Of a DNA stretch of 64,000 bases, positions 16,625-25,973 are shown piece after piece (positions within the stretch are counted from its first letter, which is position 1; each line of letters begins with the position of its first letter). The notes under the pieces are model-generated. The model was not told where the DNA came from, did not search any database, and saw only the letters and a list, made by a program, of their open reading frames with translations. The translations under genes were made by a program, and so were the position numbers. Source of the DNA: Paracoccaceae bacterium (lineage in GTDB: Bacteria > Pseudomonadota > Alphaproteobacteria > Rhodobacterales > Rhodobacteraceae); assembly GCA_018222585.1 (NCBI GenBank), contig JAAFAB010000002.1, positions 124,001 to 188,000 on the forward strand, in the 5' to 3' direction.

Positions 16625-16957
16625 ATGCCCGAACCCGATGATCGCACACGCCTGGCCGAGCTCGAAGCCCGGATCGCGGCGGCGAAGGGGAGCGGCAAGG
16701 CGGCGGACTCGCACGGTGGGGAACATTACTCCGCTGCCCAGGTGGGCTGGAGGATGGTGACGGAACTGGTGGCGGGTCTGCTGCTGGGGTTCGGGATCGG
16801 ATACGGGCTGGACTGGCTCCTCGGCATCGCGCCGGCGATGATGATCCTCTTCACCCTCCTCGGCTTCGTGGCCGGAATGAAGACGATGCTCCGCTCCGCT
16901 GAGGAGCTGCAGGAAAAACCGACCGGACCGCGTGCCGGTGAGGATGACGAGGGATAA
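16625..16957 (+). CDS. atpI: ATP synthase accessory protein AtpI
   Basis: A 110-residue protein with two transmembrane helices (about residues 45-65 and 70-90). The hairpin [20 protein letters not shown] and [12 protein letters not shown] is typical of AtpI, which helps assemble the c-ring and may conduct Mg2+. It heads the F0 operon. The stop lies just before the atpB start (1-bp gap), so the genes are coupled. The charged N-terminus ([11 protein letters not shown]) is common in alphaproteobacteria. Confidence 0.92.
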   Translation: MPEPDDRTRLAELEARIAAAKGSGKAADSHGGEHYSAAQVGWRMVTELVAGLLLGFGIGYGLDWLLGIAPAMMILFTLLGFVAGMKTMLRSAEELQEKPTGPRAGEDDEG

Positions 16958-16958
16958 G

Positions 16959-17723
16959 ATGGCGACTGAAGCAGCGCACGGTGCAGAAGAAGGCTCCAGC
17001 CTGGTCTTTCACCCGATGGACCAGTTCATCGTGAAGCCGCTGTTCGGCGGCACCGAGGTGCATTGGTACACGATCACCAACGTGACCCTGTGGATGGCGA
17101 TCACCGTGCTGGCGATCATCGCGCTGATGGTGCTGGGCACCTCGGGCAAGAAGCAGGTCCCCTCGCGCGGGCAGTCGATGGCGGAAATGGCTTACGGCTT
17201 CGTCTACAAGATGGTCGAGGACGTGACCGGCAAGGACGGTCTGCGCTACTTCCCCTACATCTTCACGCTGTTCATGTTCATCGTCTTCGCCAACGTGCTT
17301 GGCCTGGTGCCGATGTCCTTCACCACGACCTCGCATTTCGCGGTGACCATCGTGCTGGCCCTCGCGGTCTTCCTGACGGTGACGATCCTCGGCTTCGTGC
17401 TGCACGGCGCCCAGTTCCTCGGACTGTTCTGGGTCTCCTCCGCGCCGCTGGCCGTCCGGCCGCTGCTGGCGATGATCGAGGTGATTTCCTACTTCGTGCG
17501 CCCGGTCAGCCACTCCATCCGTCTTGCCGGCAACATGATGGCCGGCCACGCGGTGATCAAGGTCTTCGCCGGCTTCGCGGCCATCGCGGCGGTCTCGCCG
17601 GTTTCGATCCTGGCCATCGTCGGGATGTACGGCCTTGAGATCCTGGTGGCCTTCATCCAGGCCTATGTCTTCACGATCCTGACCTGCGTGTACCTGAAGG
17701 ACGCGCTGCATCCGGCTCACTGA
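16959..17723 (+). CDS. atpB: ATP synthase F0 subunit a
   Basis: Subunit a forms the proton half-channels next to the c-ring. The 254-residue protein has the helix carrying the essential arginine, [14 protein letters not shown], with Arg at residue 188. Other helices run [19 protein letters not shown] and from 240 to the end. I chose the ATG at 16959 ([12 protein letters not shown]), directly after the atpI stop. It is followed by a short hairpin and then atpE. Confidence 0.97.
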   Translation: MATEAAHGAEEGSSLVFHPMDQFIVKPLFGGTEVHWYTITNVTLWMAITVLAIIALMVLGTSGKKQVPSRGQSMAEMAYGFVYKMVEDVTGKDGLRYFPYIFTLFMFIVFANVLGLVPMSFTTTSHFAVTIVLALAVFLTVTILGFVLHGAQFLGLFWVSSAPLAVRPLLAMIEVISYFVRPVSHSIRLAGNMMAGHAVIKVFAGFAAIAAVSPVSILAIVGMYGLEILVAFIQAYVFTILTCVYLKDALHPAH

Positions 17724-17740
17724 GTTTCGAACATGCGTAG

Positions 17741-17758
17741 GGTGGGTCCCAACCCACC
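17741..17758 (+). other. RNA hairpin between atpB and atpE
   Basis: GGTGGG at 17741-17746 pairs with CCCACC at 17753-17758 around a 6-nt loop, 17 bp after atpB. There is no T-run, so it is not a strong terminator. Hairpins at this place in F0 operons can protect or cut mRNA so that the c subunit is made in excess. Confidence 0.5.
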
Positions 17759-17801
17759 TTGCGATGCAATCCAGCCAATTCCAACGTAAGGAGAAAACGA
17801 G

Positions 17802-18038
17802 ATGGAAGGCGATATCGCAGAACTGGGCAAGTACATCGGTGTTGGTCTGACCGCCATCGGCATGGGCGGCGCCGCAATGGGCGTGGGCACCGTGGCAGGC
17901 AACTTCCTGTCGGGCGCGCTCCGCAACCCCTCCGCCGCTGCCAGCCAGACCGCCACGCTGTTCATCGGCATGGCCTTCGCAGAAGCCCTGGGGATCTTCT
18001 CGTTCCTCGTCGCGCTGCTGCTGATGTTCGCCGTCTAA
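17802..18038 (+). CDS. atpE: ATP synthase F0 subunit c
   Basis: The 78-residue proteolipid of the c-ring. Helix 1 carries the glycine motif [14 protein letters not shown]; the polar loop is RNPSA, and helix 2 carries the proton-binding Glu61 in [11 protein letters not shown]. Length and motif are standard for alphaproteobacteria. AAGGAG precedes the ATG. It is flanked on both sides by hairpins, which would fit its need for higher expression than its operon neighbours. Confidence 0.98.
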   Translation: MEGDIAELGKYIGVGLTAIGMGGAAMGVGTVAGNFLSGALRNPSAAASQTATLFIGMAFAEALGIFSFLVALLLMFAV

Positions 18039-18063
18039 GACTGCCGGAACAGATCCTTACGCG

Positions 18064-18089
18064 CGGGTGGGCCCCCTGGGGCTCACCCG
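18064..18089 (+). other. RNA hairpin between atpE and the b' subunit gene
   Basis: CGGGTG at 18064 pairs with CACCCG ending at 18089, extended inward by GCCCC/GGGGC with one mismatch and a very short loop. It lies 25 bp after atpE. No T-run follows, so it probably stabilises the 3' end of the c-subunit message or attenuates read-through. Confidence 0.5.
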
Positions 18090-18130
18090 TGGTATCCTGA
18101 CCAAGATCCAGTTCCCGGGAGTTCGCAGAG

Positions 18131-18673
18131 ATGGCGACCGAAACGCATGAAGCCGCAGGCCACGCTGCAGAAGCAGCCGGGTCGGCGGGTATGCCGCAGC
18201 TCGATTTCTCGACCTGGGGCAACCAGATTTTCTGGCTGATCGTCACGCTCGTCGTGATCTACCTGATCCTGTCGAAGGTCGCCCTGCCCCGCGTGGGCGC
18301 GGTGCTGGCCGACCGGGCGGGAACGATCGCCAACAACATCGCCGCAGCGGAAGAGCTGAAGCAGCAGGCCAGGGACGCGGAAGCGGCCTATGAGAAGGCC
18401 CTCGCCAACGCCCGCGCCGAAGCTGCCGCCATCGTCGAGGCCACCCGTGCCGAAGCGGCGGAGAAGCTGAAGGCTGCCACCGCCCGGGCCGATGAACAGA
18501 TTGCCGCCAAGGCAGCCGAGGGCGAAGCGGCGATTGCCGAGATCCGCGCCGGTGCCATGGAGGCCGCCGAAACCGTCGCCCGCGACACCGCCGCCGAAAT
18601 CGTCACCGCCCTGGGCTTCTCGGCCCCCGAGGGCGAGATCGCCGGTGCCGTCTCCGCGCGGCTGAAAGGATGA
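18131..18673 (+). CDS. ATP synthase F0 subunit b' (second b-type subunit)
   Basis: A 180-residue peripheral stalk subunit with one transmembrane helix ([20 protein letters not shown]) near residues 35-55. A long Ala/Glu/Lys-rich coiled coil follows. Photosynthetic and many alphaproteobacteria use two different b subunits (b and b') instead of a homodimer; this one, with a longer soluble N-terminus, is the b' copy. Its stop overlaps the next start by 4 bp (ATGA). Confidence 0.93.
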   Translation: MATETHEAAGHAAEAAGSAGMPQLDFSTWGNQIFWLIVTLVVIYLILSKVALPRVGAVLADRAGTIANNIAAAEELKQQARDAEAAYEKALANARAEAAAIVEATRAEAAEKLKAATARADEQIAAKAAEGEAAIAEIRAGAMEAAETVARDTAAEIVTALGFSAPEGEIAGAVSARLKG

Positions 18674-19239
18674 GCCCGATGAAGACACTCGCCACGACCG
18701 CCGGTTTCGCGCTGCTGGCCAGCCCGGCCTTCGCCGCCACCGGTCCCTTCGTCTCGCTCGGCAACACCAACTTCATCGTGCTGATCGCCTTCGTGGTGTT
18801 TATCGGCGTGCTGCTGTACTTCAAGGTGCCCGGCCTGATCGGCGGGATGCTGGACAAGCGCGCCGAGGGCATCAAGTCGGAGCTTGAAGAGGCGCGTGTG
18901 CTTCACGAGGACGCGAAGGCCCTGCTGACGTCCTTCGAGCGCAAGCAGAAGGAAGTGCAGGACCAGGCCGACCGTATCGTCGCCTCGGCCAAGTCCGAAG
19001 CCGCCGCTGCGGCCGCCCAGGCCGACGCCGATCTGGAGAAGTCCATCGCCCGCCGCCTGGCCGCCGCCGAGGAACAGATCGCCTCGGCCGAAGCCTCGGC
19101 CGTGAAGGCGGTGCGCGACACCGCCGTGACCACCGCCGTGGCCGTGGCCCGCGAAGTGATCGCCAAGCAGATGACGGACGAGAAGTCGGCCGCCCTGGTC
19201 GCCAGCTCGATCGAGGACGTGAAGACCCGCCTGAACTGA
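18670..19239 (+). CDS. atpF: ATP synthase F0 subunit b
   Basis: A 189-residue stalk subunit. The N-terminus [20 protein letters not shown] resembles a signal peptide. The anchor helix [20 protein letters not shown] and a coiled coil to the C-terminus follow. The ATG at 18670 overlaps the b' stop; an internal ATG nine bases later is an alternative. It closes the F0 operon, and a terminator follows at 19268. The F1 genes are not in this window, as expected for the split operon of this group. Confidence 0.95.
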   Translation: MSPMKTLATTAGFALLASPAFAATGPFVSLGNTNFIVLIAFVVFIGVLLYFKVPGLIGGMLDKRAEGIKSELEEARVLHEDAKALLTSFERKQKEVQDQADRIVASAKSEAAAAAAQADADLEKSIARRLAAAEEQIASAEASAVKAVRDTAVTTAVAVAREVIAKQMTDEKSAALVASSIEDVKTRLN

Positions 19240-19267
19240 GGCACACGACCTGCAGGACATCAGAGAG

Positions 19268-19290
19268 CCCCGGCCCCGTGCCGGGGTTTT
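19268..19290 (+). terminator. Rho-independent terminator of the F0 operon
   Basis: A 7-bp perfect stem, CCCCGGC at 19268-19274 with GCCGGGG at 19280-19286, a 5-nt loop and TTTT. It lies 28 bp after the b subunit stop. Confidence 0.85.
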
Positions 19291-19446
19291 CGCGTTTTGG
19301 GGGCGTGATCCGAAGGCGCGCCTGCGGCGCATTCCATGCCCGGCGATCCGGCCCGCCGGATCGCGCCGCTGCCCGGGGCCGAGGGTGCGCGTCCACCTTG
19401 CAGCGCCTGTATCTGAGGCCCGTGGCGCGCAGTGGCGGCCCTCGGG

Positions 19447-20217
19447 TCAGCTGCGCCCGAGATCCCGGTCGAGCCGCATCCGGGCGATCTCGGCCCGGCG
19501 GGCGGTGTCGAGATGGGCCTTGTAGGCTTCGCGGACGAAATCCAGGTGGGCCTCGACCGCCTGCCGCGCTTCGGTGGCGTCCCGCGCCTGCAGGGCGGTG
19601 TTGATCGCCCGGTGCTGGTCCAGCAGCCGCGTGGCTGTGCCCGGCCCGTCGAACATGATTTCGCGGTTGTAGAACACGCCCGAGCGCAGCAGGTCCAGCA
19701 TCGAGCGCATCATGTGCAGCAGCACGATATTGTGGCTGGCCTCCAGGATCGCCAGGTGGAACCCGGCGTCCAGCCGCGCCTCCTCGGCGGCGTCGCCACG
19801 GCCATGGGCCTGCTCCATGCGCCGGAAGCAGCGGTCGACCAGCGCCAGGTCCTCGGCCAGCCCGTCGCGGGCGGCGCGCTCGGCGGCCTGGCCTTCGAGG
19901 TCGCGCCGGAACGAGATGTAATCCAGAACCGCCTCCTCGTGGCGCTGGAACAGGGCGACCAGCGCCGGAGAGAAGGCCGCGCCCAGCACATCGGCCACAT
20001 AGACGCCCGAGCCCGCCCGGCTTTCCAGCAGACCGCGCGCCTGAAGATCGGCCAGCGCCTCGCGCAGCGAGGGACGCGAGACTTCCATCCGCTCGGCCAG
20101 GTCGCGTTCGGCGGGCAGGCGCTCTCCCGGGCGCAGGATGCCGCGCAGGATCAGCAGTTCGATCTGCCGGGTCACCGCATCGGCGCGTTTCTCGGAGGGG
20201 ATGGGCTGGAAGGGCAT
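19447..20217 (-). CDS. FadR/GntR family transcriptional regulator (PdhR/LldR-like)
   Basis: A 256-residue regulator. The GntR winged helix shows LRGILRPGERLPAERDLAER and SRPSLREALADLQARGLLES. An FCD ligand domain follows, whose histidines (for example in FHLAILEASHN) usually bind a metal for a carboxylate effector. Homologues answer to lactate, pyruvate or glycolate, so a small organic acid is likely. No target operon is adjacent. A dyad GGTCA-N7-TGACC lies 35 bp upstream of the start and may be an autoregulatory site. Confidence 0.87.
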   Translation of the reverse strand: MPFQPIPSEKRADAVTRQIELLILRGILRPGERLPAERDLAERMEVSRPSLREALADLQARGLLESRAGSGVYVADVLGAAFSPALVALFQRHEEAVLDYISFRRDLEGQAAERAARDGLAEDLALVDRCFRRMEQAHGRGDAAEEARLDAGFHLAILEASHNIVLLHMMRSMLDLLRSGVFYNREIMFDGPGTATRLLDQHRAINTALQARDATEARQAVEAHLDFVREAYKAHLDTARRAEIARMRLDRDLGRS

Positions 20218-20251
20218 GGGGCCTCGGCCGGTCGGGACGGTAAAGTCGATT

Positions 20252-20268
20252 GGTCAGAAATTATGACC
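20252..20268. promoter_or_regulatory. dyad GGTCA-N7-TGACC, possible FadR-type operator
   Basis: GGTCA at 20252-20256 and TGACC at 20264-20268 form a symmetric site between the divergent FadR-type and lipoprotein genes. GntR/FadR proteins commonly bind TGGTC or GGTC-type half-sites. The site could control both genes. Confidence 0.45.
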
Positions 20269-20333
20269 GCAGCCCGGGGGGCGCAAGGGTGGCCTTTAAG
20301 GGGGTGTTAACTGTGCCGCGGCAAGCCTGTGAC

Positions 20334-20732
20334 ATGCGCCCGTCCTGGCTTCTCCTCCTGCTGCTGCCTGCCTGCGGTCAGCCTGATCCGCACTTCCGCC
20401 ATCAGCCGGTGACCCGGGTGGTGGTCGAGGGCGATCTCTTCGACGTGCGCCTGCGCGGCAGGCTGGCCGAGGCGGTCCGGCGCAACCCGCGCTACGCGCC
20501 CCGCCTCGGGCCGGTCGGCCCCCGCGCGGCGCGGGCGATGGAACAGGTTTCGGGCTGCCGGGTGACGGAGATCCGGGGCGACGCGGCCATGGTGCTGGGG
20601 CTGCTTGACTGCGGCCATGGGGCGGTACGGGATCGGCGCAAACTGGCGCCCGAAAGCTGCGAGGTGATCGAGCGCGAAAGGCTACTCGGCGGGCAGGCCG
20701 AGGACCTGGTACTGGACTGCACCCGGATCTGA
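20334..20732 (+). CDS. putative lipoprotein of unknown function
   Basis: The 132-residue product begins MRPSWLLLLLLPACGQPDPH, a short type II signal peptide with lipobox LPAC, so Cys14 would be lipidated. The mature part has no domain I recognise. It includes VVVEGDLFDVRLRGRLAEAV and several cysteines that could pair. The start is set by the lipobox distance; a longer open frame upstream would destroy it. It is divergent from the FadR-type regulator. Confidence 0.65.
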   Translation: MRPSWLLLLLLPACGQPDPHFRHQPVTRVVVEGDLFDVRLRGRLAEAVRRNPRYAPRLGPVGPRAARAMEQVSGCRVTEIRGDAAMVLGLLDCGHGAVRDRRKLAPESCEVIERERLLGGQAEDLVLDCTRI

Positions 20733-20794
20733 GGGCAGTGGCGAGCTCCCGCGCGTCCTTCACCGCGTGAGGGTCGAGAAGGGGCAGCAGCGCG

Positions 20795-21259
20795 TCAGAC
20801 GGCCTTCTCGAAGGTCAGGCTGGTCGGACGATCATAGCCGGGATGGGCCGTGCGGGCGACCTCGACGAAACCGAGACTTCGGAAGGTGGCGTGGTTGCCG
20901 GACAGCTCGATCCGGGTCTGCAGGCGCAGCCGCGGCAGGGCAAGAGCGCGGGCTCGCGCCTCGGCATGGTCCATCATCTGCCGCCCCAGCCCCCGACCGC
21001 GCGCCGCCTCTGCCACCGCCAGCTTGCCGAGGTAGAGGTGATCCGGCTTCGGTGACAGCACCATGCAGGCCAGAGGCGCCTCCGCGGGCGGCAGGATCCA
21101 CAGTTCGTTTTCCGCAGCCTCGCGGGCCAGGACCTCGGGAGGCATCCGACCAAGGGACGACGGCGGATCGATGCGGCCCTCCATATAGGCGAAGGCCCGG
21201 GTCAGCAGGGCGTGGACCGGCCCCATGTCGTTTTGCGGGCCGAGGCGCAGCGGGATCAT
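20795..21259 (-). CDS. GNAT family N-acetyltransferase
   Basis: A 154-residue acetyltransferase. The acetyl-CoA segment AVAEAARGRGLGRQMMDHAE is clear, and motif B reads HATFRSLGFVEVARTAH. Start MIPLRLGPQNDMGPVHALL fits the family. It stands alone, with repeat-rich DNA upstream (21260-21598). The substrate is unknown. It is not closely similar to the four-gene array at 9.5-11.8 kb. Confidence 0.85.
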   Translation of the reverse strand: MIPLRLGPQNDMGPVHALLTRAFAYMEGRIDPPSSLGRMPPEVLAREAAENELWILPPAEAPLACMVLSPKPDHLYLGKLAVAEAARGRGLGRQMMDHAEARARALALPRLRLQTRIELSGNHATFRSLGFVEVARTAHPGYDRPTSLTFEKAV

Positions 21260-21363
21260 GAATGCCCCCCGCGTGCGCTCTCACCGGGACGCCCCGGCGC
21301 AAGCTGACGGAGCACGCGCCGGGCCGGGCCGGGCAGGGGGGCCTTGCCCCCCGCGCCGCTGGC

Positions 21364-21441
21364 GCTCCCCCCAGAGTATTTTGGGCCATCGAATGCAAGG
21401 GCGTGTTTCTCTATTCGATGGCTGAAAATACTCCGGGGGAG
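21364..21441. repeat. dispersed hairpin repeat (two-armed copy)
   Basis: The left arm CTCCCCCCAGAGTATTTT and the right arm AAAATACTCCGGGGGAG, each extended inward by GGCCATCGAAT and ATTCGATGGC, form an imperfect hairpin with a loop of about 20 nt. The same plan recurs at 25814 and 43299. It sits between two convergently unrelated genes, outside coding sequence. Confidence 0.75.
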
Positions 21442-21461
21442 GCAGGCGCAGCCTGACGGGG

Positions 21462-21552
21462 GCAGAGCCCCCGACCTTCTTAGTGTCGCCCTCCGGCGAC
21501 GGGGTGGCACAGCCCCCGACCTTTCCACTGTCGCCCTCCGGCGACGGGAGCG
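21462..21552. repeat. 45-bp tandem repeat, about two units
   Basis: AGCCCCCGACCTT recurs at 21466 and 21511, a period of 45 bp, and each unit also contains GTCGCCCTCCGGCGACGGG. Each unit can fold into a GTCGCC/GGCGAC stem; a GGGGGC/GCCCCC stem is clear in the first unit and degenerate in the second. The same 45-bp unit appears at 38958-39060. Confidence 0.75.
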
Positions 21553-21598
21553 CAGACCCGCCTCCGCCCATGTGATCGGACGCCGGGACGGAGGCATC

Positions 21599-22066
21599 TC
21601 AGACCGGTGCCGCGACAAGGTCCTTGGTCATGAAGACCGAGACGCCGTTGTCGTCGTAATCGCCGAAGACCCCACAGCGGGCAAAGCCATTGGCCTCGTA
21701 GAGCCGGCAGGCCGAGGCGAGCGCCTCGGCGGTCTCCAGCTTCAGGCAGGTCAGACCCTCTGCGCGGGCGGTCTCCTCGATCCGGGCCAGCAGGGCGCTG
21801 CCGACCCCCTTGCCGCGCGCCGCCTCGGTGACGAAGAAGCTTTTCACCTCGCCATACCCCTGCTTGATCTGCAGCGCCCCGCAGCCAAGCGCCACCCCTT
21901 CCTCGCGGGCGACGAAGAAGCGGATCGAGGGCGCGCAGAGCGCCTCGTGGCTGAGAAAGTTGTTTTCCTCGGGGTTGAAGAGGGTCCGCATCAGCAGTTG
22001 CGAGGCGTCGAGCAGGCGCGACGCCTCGGGATCGAGCGGGCTGGCGGGGGAGAGGGTGAGGGGCAT
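21599..22066 (-). CDS. GNAT family N-acetyltransferase
   Basis: A 155-residue acetyltransferase of the small YjhQ/PhnO-like group. Motif A reads SFFVTEAARGKGVGSALLAR, and ASACRLYEANGFARCGVFGD is motif B. The ATG at 22066 gives a family-length protein; an upstream open frame to 22291 lacks a start signal. It points away from smc, so the 270-bp space between may hold two promoters. The target is unknown. Confidence 0.85.
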   Translation of the reverse strand: MPLTLSPASPLDPEASRLLDASQLLMRTLFNPEENNFLSHEALCAPSIRFFVAREEGVALGCGALQIKQGYGEVKSFFVTEAARGKGVGSALLARIEETARAEGLTCLKLETAEALASACRLYEANGFARCGVFGDYDDNGVSVFMTKDLVAAPV

Positions 22067-22339
22067 CGGATCGTCCTGCGGTATCGGGGCGTGCCGGCGG
22101 AGCACCGGCGCGGACATTTCGCGAGGCCGGCGGGCAAAGGTCAAGCCCTCCGGCAGGTGGCCGGACCGTCTGGCAGAGGGCTCGAACGGCGGGAATCCGC
22201 AATATCTTGTGGAAAACGCCACGTCGATCCCCAGATCATGCCCCGTATCATGCGGGGTCATGTTGACTCGCTGCGCCGCGCTTCGCACCATTCCTGCCTA
22301 ATACGGAATCACTGCAGGCACAGGCGAGGATCCCCTCAT

Positions 22340-25300
22340 TTGCATTTCTCACGGCTCAGACTGACCGGCTTCAAGAGCTTCGTCGATCCGACGGACCTGA
22401 TGATCAACACCGGCCTGACCGGGGTCGTCGGGCCGAACGGCTGTGGCAAGTCGAACCTGCTGGAGGCGCTTCGCTGGGTCATGGGCGAGAACCGCCCGAC
22501 CGCCATGCGCGGCGGCGGGATGGAGGACGTGATCTTTGCCGGTGCCGCCAGCCGCCCGGCCCGGAACTTCGCCGAGGTGACGCTGCATATCGACAACTCG
22601 GACCGGCTGGCGCCCGCGGGCTTCAACGACGAGGACCAGATCGAGATCGTCCGCCGGATCACCCGCGACGTGGGCAGCGCCTACAAGGCCAATGCCAAGG
22701 ACGTGCGGGCGCGCGACGTGCAGATGCTGTTCGCCGATGCCTCGACCGGGGCGCACAGCCCGGCGCTGGTGCGGCAGGGCCAGATTTCCGAGTTGATCAA
22801 CGCCAAGCCGAAGAACCGGCGTCGTATCCTGGAAGAGGCGGCGGGGATCTCCGGCCTCTACCAGCGCCGCCACGAGGCCGAGCTGAAGCTGAAGGGCGCC
22901 GAGCAGAACCTGACCCGCGTCGATGACGTGATCGAGCAGCTGGCCACGCAATTGGCGTCGCTGGAACGCCAGGCCCGCCAGGCGGCCCGCTACCGTGCCA
23001 TCGGCACCGAGTTGCGCCAGGCCGAAGGCATGCTGCTGTATCGTCGCTGGCGCGAGGCGGACGAGGCGCGGCACGCGGCGCTGGCGGCCTTCCGCGAGGC
23101 ATCGACCGCAGCGGCGGGCGCCGAGCGGGTGGCCCGCGAGGGCTCGGCCGCGCGCCAGCAGCTCGAGGACCAGCTGCCGCCCCGGCGTGAGGAGGAGGCC
23201 ATTGCGGCGGCGGTGCTGCAGCGCCTGACCGTGCAGCGTGACAGCCTCGGCGCCGAGAAGGAGCGCGCCATGCAGCAGATCCTGACGCTAAAGGGGCGGA
23301 TCGAGCAGCTGGTGCGCGACCGCGAGCGCGAGGCGGGGCTGAACAAGGACGCCGGCGAGACCATCGAGCGGCTGGACTGGGAAGCGCGCGAGATCGCCAA
23401 GGCCCACGAGGGCCACGAGATGCGGCTCGCCGAGGCGGCGGAGCTGTCGGCGGAAGCCGGCTCCGTCCTGTCCGACCGCGAGGCCGATCTGGGCGAGCTG
23501 ACCGAGGATGTCGCCCGTCTGGCCGCCCGCCACCAGTCGGCGCAGCGCTTGCTGGAGGACAGTCGCAAGGGCGCCGAACGCAGCGAGGCGGAGGCGCTGA
23601 AGGCGCGCGAGGCGGTGACCGAGGCACGCGGGCGTACGGCCCAGGCCGACGAGGCTTTCGAGCTGGCGCAGGAGGGCGAGGAACTGGCCCGCGCCCGGGT
23701 CGAGGCCGCCGAAGAGGCGCAGGCCGAGGCCGAGGCCACCCGCGCCGAGGCTCAGTCGGGTGAGGCCGATGCCCGGGCCGCGCGCTCCTCCGCCGAGGGC
23801 GAGGTGAAGGCGCTGCAGGCAGAGGTCGCGGCGCTGGCGCGCCTGGTGCAGCGCGATGCCTCGGAAGGGGCGCAGCTGCTGGACGACGTCCGGGTGGATC
23901 CCGGTTTCGAAAAGGCGCTTGGCGCCGCGCTGGCCGATGATCTGCGCGCGCCGGTGGTCGGTGGTGAGGAGGTCTCGGGCTGGGTCGATCTGCCGGGCTA
24001 CGATGCCGCGCAGGCGCTGCCTGCCGGTGCCGAACCCCTGGCCGCTCACGTTCAGGTCCCGGCTGTTCTGGGCCGCCGGATCAGCCAGATCGGCGTGGTG
24101 GGGCCCGCCGAAGGCGCCGCGCTGCAGGCCGCGCTGCGGCCCGGTCAGCGGCTGGTCAGCCGCGACGGCGATCTCTGGCGGTGGGACGGCTACCGGTCGG
24201 GCGCCGAGGATGCGCCTTCTGCCGCCGCGCTGCGGCTGGAACAGATGAACCGGCTGGAGGCCCTGCGCACCGATCTCGAGGCCGCCGAAGAGCGCGCCGA
24301 AGGCGCCCGCATGGCGCATGAGGATCTGGCCGAGGCCCTGTCGCGCGCCTCCGAGGCCGACAAGGCCGCCCGTCAGGCCCGTGCCGAGGCCGACCGTCAG
24401 CTGACCGAGGCCGCCCGCGCCCTGTCGCGCGCCGAGGCCGACCGAAGCCTGGCCGCCAGCCGGGTCGAAAGCCTGCTGCACGCCGTTAGCCGCCACGAGG
24501 AAGAGGCGCTGGAAGCCCGCGCCCGCCTGCGTGAGGCCGAGGCAGCGGTCGAGACGCTTGAGGATCTCGACGAGGCCCGCGCCGGCATCGAACAGCTGCG
24601 CATGGCGGTCGAGGCCGCGCGCATGGCGATGATGTCGCGCCGCGCCGCCCATGACGAGATCCGCCGCGAGGGCGACGCCCGCACCCGTCGTCGCCAGGAG
24701 GTCGCGAAAGAGGTCTCGGGCTGGCGGCACCGCCTGGAAAGCGCCGACCGCCGCATCGCCGAGCTGGACGAGCGCCGCGCCGAGGCCGAGGCGCAGCTGG
24801 AAGAGGCCCAGGCCGAGCCGGAAGAGCTGGAAATGCAGCGCGAAGAGCTGACGGAGGCTATCGAGGAGGCCGAGGCCCGCCGTGCCACCGCCGCCGATGC
24901 CCTGGCCGAGGCCGAGGCCGCCCTGCGTGAGGCGGTGGCCGGGGAGCGGGACGCGGAACGCACCGCCTCGGAGGCCCGCGAGGGGCGCGCCCGCGCCGAA
25001 GCCCGCGCCGAAAGCGCCGCCGAGGCGGTGACCCAGGCCGCCGAACGCATCGGCGAGGTGCTGGAGCAGACGCCGAAGCAGCTGCTGGAGACCCTGGACA
25101 TGGGGGTGGAGGACATGCCGCCCTCGGACCAGGTCGAAGCGGATGTGAACCGTCTCAAGCGTCAGCGCGACAGCCTTGGAGCGGTGAACCTGCGCGCCGA
25201 GGAGGACGCCAGGGAGGTCCGCGAGGAGCACGACACCCTGGTTGCCGAGAAGGCCGACCTCGAGGAAGCCATCCGCGCCCTGCGCAACGGTATCGCGGGC

Positions 25301-25795
25301 CTGAACCGCGAAGGCCGCGAGCGCCTGCTGACCGCCTTCGAACAGGTCAACACCAACTTCTCGTTGCTCTTCCGCCACCTGTTCAACGGCGGCGAGGCCA
25401 ACCTGGTGCTGGTGGAAAGCGATGATCCGCTGGACGCGGGGCTGGAAATCATGTGCCAGCCGCCGGGCAAGAAGCTGTCGACGCTGTCACTGCTCTCGGG
25501 CGGCGAGCAGACGCTGACCGCCATGGCGCTGATCTTCGCGGTCTTCCTCGCCAACCCGGCGCCGATCTGCGTGCTCGACGAGGTCGACGCGCCGCTCGAC
25601 GATGCCAACGTGACCCGCTTCTGCGACATGCTGGATGAGATGTGCCGCCGCACCGAGACCCGCTTCCTGATCATCACCCACCATGCGGTCACCATGGCCC
25701 GCATGGATCGCCTGTTTGGCGTGACGATGCAGGAACAGGGCGTGAGCCAGCTGGTTTCGGTCGACCTGAAGAAGGCTGAACAGCTGGTCGCCTGA
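22340..25795 (+). CDS. smc: chromosome segregation SMC protein
   Basis: The 1151-residue SMC ATPase compacts and segregates the chromosome with ScpA/ScpB. Walker A GPNGCGKSN lies at residues 31-39. Two Ala/Glu/Arg-rich coiled coils flank a hinge at about residues 505-620 (VDPGFEKALGAALADDLRAP). The C-terminal head has LSLLSGGEQTLTAMALIF and Walker B ICVLDEVDAPLDDANV. I chose the TTG at 22340 because the protein must begin close to HFSRLRLTGFKSF and GCGAGGA lies 9 nt before it; no nearer ATG is in frame. Arginine- and glutamate-rich coiled coils are normal here. Confidence 0.95.
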   Translation: MHFSRLRLTGFKSFVDPTDLMINTGLTGVVGPNGCGKSNLLEALRWVMGENRPTAMRGGGMEDVIFAGAASRPARNFAEVTLHIDNSDRLAPAGFNDEDQIEIVRRITRDVGSAYKANAKDVRARDVQMLFADASTGAHSPALVRQGQISELINAKPKNRRRILEEAAGISGLYQRRHEAELKLKGAEQNLTRVDDVIEQLATQLASLERQARQAARYRAIGTELRQAEGMLLYRRWREADEARHAALAAFREASTAAAGAERVAREGSAARQQLEDQLPPRREEEAIAAAVLQRLTVQRDSLGAEKERAMQQILTLKGRIEQLVRDREREAGLNKDAGETIERLDWEAREIAKAHEGHEMRLAEAAELSAEAGSVLSDREADLGELTEDVARLAARHQSAQRLLEDSRKGAERSEAEALKAREAVTEARGRTAQADEAFELAQEGEELARARVEAAEEAQAEAEATRAEAQSGEADARAARSSAEGEVKALQAEVAALARLVQRDASEGAQLLDDVRVDPGFEKALGAALADDLRAPVVGGEEVSGWVDLPGYDAAQALPAGAEPLAAHVQVPAVLGRRISQIGVVGPAEGAALQAALRPGQRLVSRDGDLWRWDGYRSGAEDAPSAAALRLEQMNRLEALRTDLEAAEERAEGARMAHEDLAEALSRASEADKAARQARAEADRQLTEAARALSRAEADRSLAASRVESLLHAVSRHEEEALEARARLREAEAAVETLEDLDEARAGIEQLRMAVEAARMAMMSRRAAHDEIRREGDARTRRRQEVAKEVSGWRHRLESADRRIAELDERRAEAEAQLEEAQAEPEELEMQREELTEAIEEAEARRATAADALAEAEAALREAVAGERDAERTASEAREGRARAEARAESAAEAVTQAAERIGEVLEQTPKQLLETLDMGVEDMPPSDQVEADVNRLKRQRDSLGAVNLRAEEDAREVREEHDTLVAEKADLEEAIRALRNGIAGLNREGRERLLTAFEQVNTNFSLLFRHLFNGGEANLVLVESDDPLDAGLEIMCQPPGKKLSTLSLLSGGEQTLTAMALIFAVFLANPAPICVLDEVDAPLDDANVTRFCDMLDEMCRRTETRFLIITHHAVTMARMDRLFGVTMQEQGVSQLVSVDLKKAEQLVA

Positions 25796-25813
25796 CAACA
25801 CCCTGCCGACCCG

Positions 25814-25931
25814 TGCCTCCGGCGGGAGTATTTCTAGCCCGGTGATGGAACAAGGCGCCTCTATACCCATCACCAGGCTGAAAATACTCCGGGGGAGTCG
25901 CCGGCACGGAGACGGGGGCAGCGCCCCCGAC
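25814..25931. repeat. dispersed hairpin repeat with GC-rich tail hairpin
   Basis: The left arm CCTCCGGCGGGAGTATTT extends to GCCCGGTGATGG and pairs imperfectly with CCATCACCAGGC and AAAATACTCCGGGGGAG. A short stem (GCCGGCACGGAGAC) and GGGGGCAGCGCCCCC follow. It lies between the 3' ends of smc and the convergent transglycosylase gene and may act as a two-way terminator. Confidence 0.78.
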
Positions 25932-25973
25932 GGCCTTTTCCCGGCCCCTCGCGGGGCGGGGAAAGGCCACGCC

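Noticed and set aside
21462-21552. Tandem repeats considered as a CRISPR array
   Set aside because: Only two units with no unique spacers of regular length and no cas genes; unit sequence is self-complementary GC-rich DNA.
23288-25378. 696-codon minus-strand frame opposite smc
   Set aside because: Shadow of the smc coiled coil, whose regular Ala/Glu/Arg codons leave long open antisense frames.
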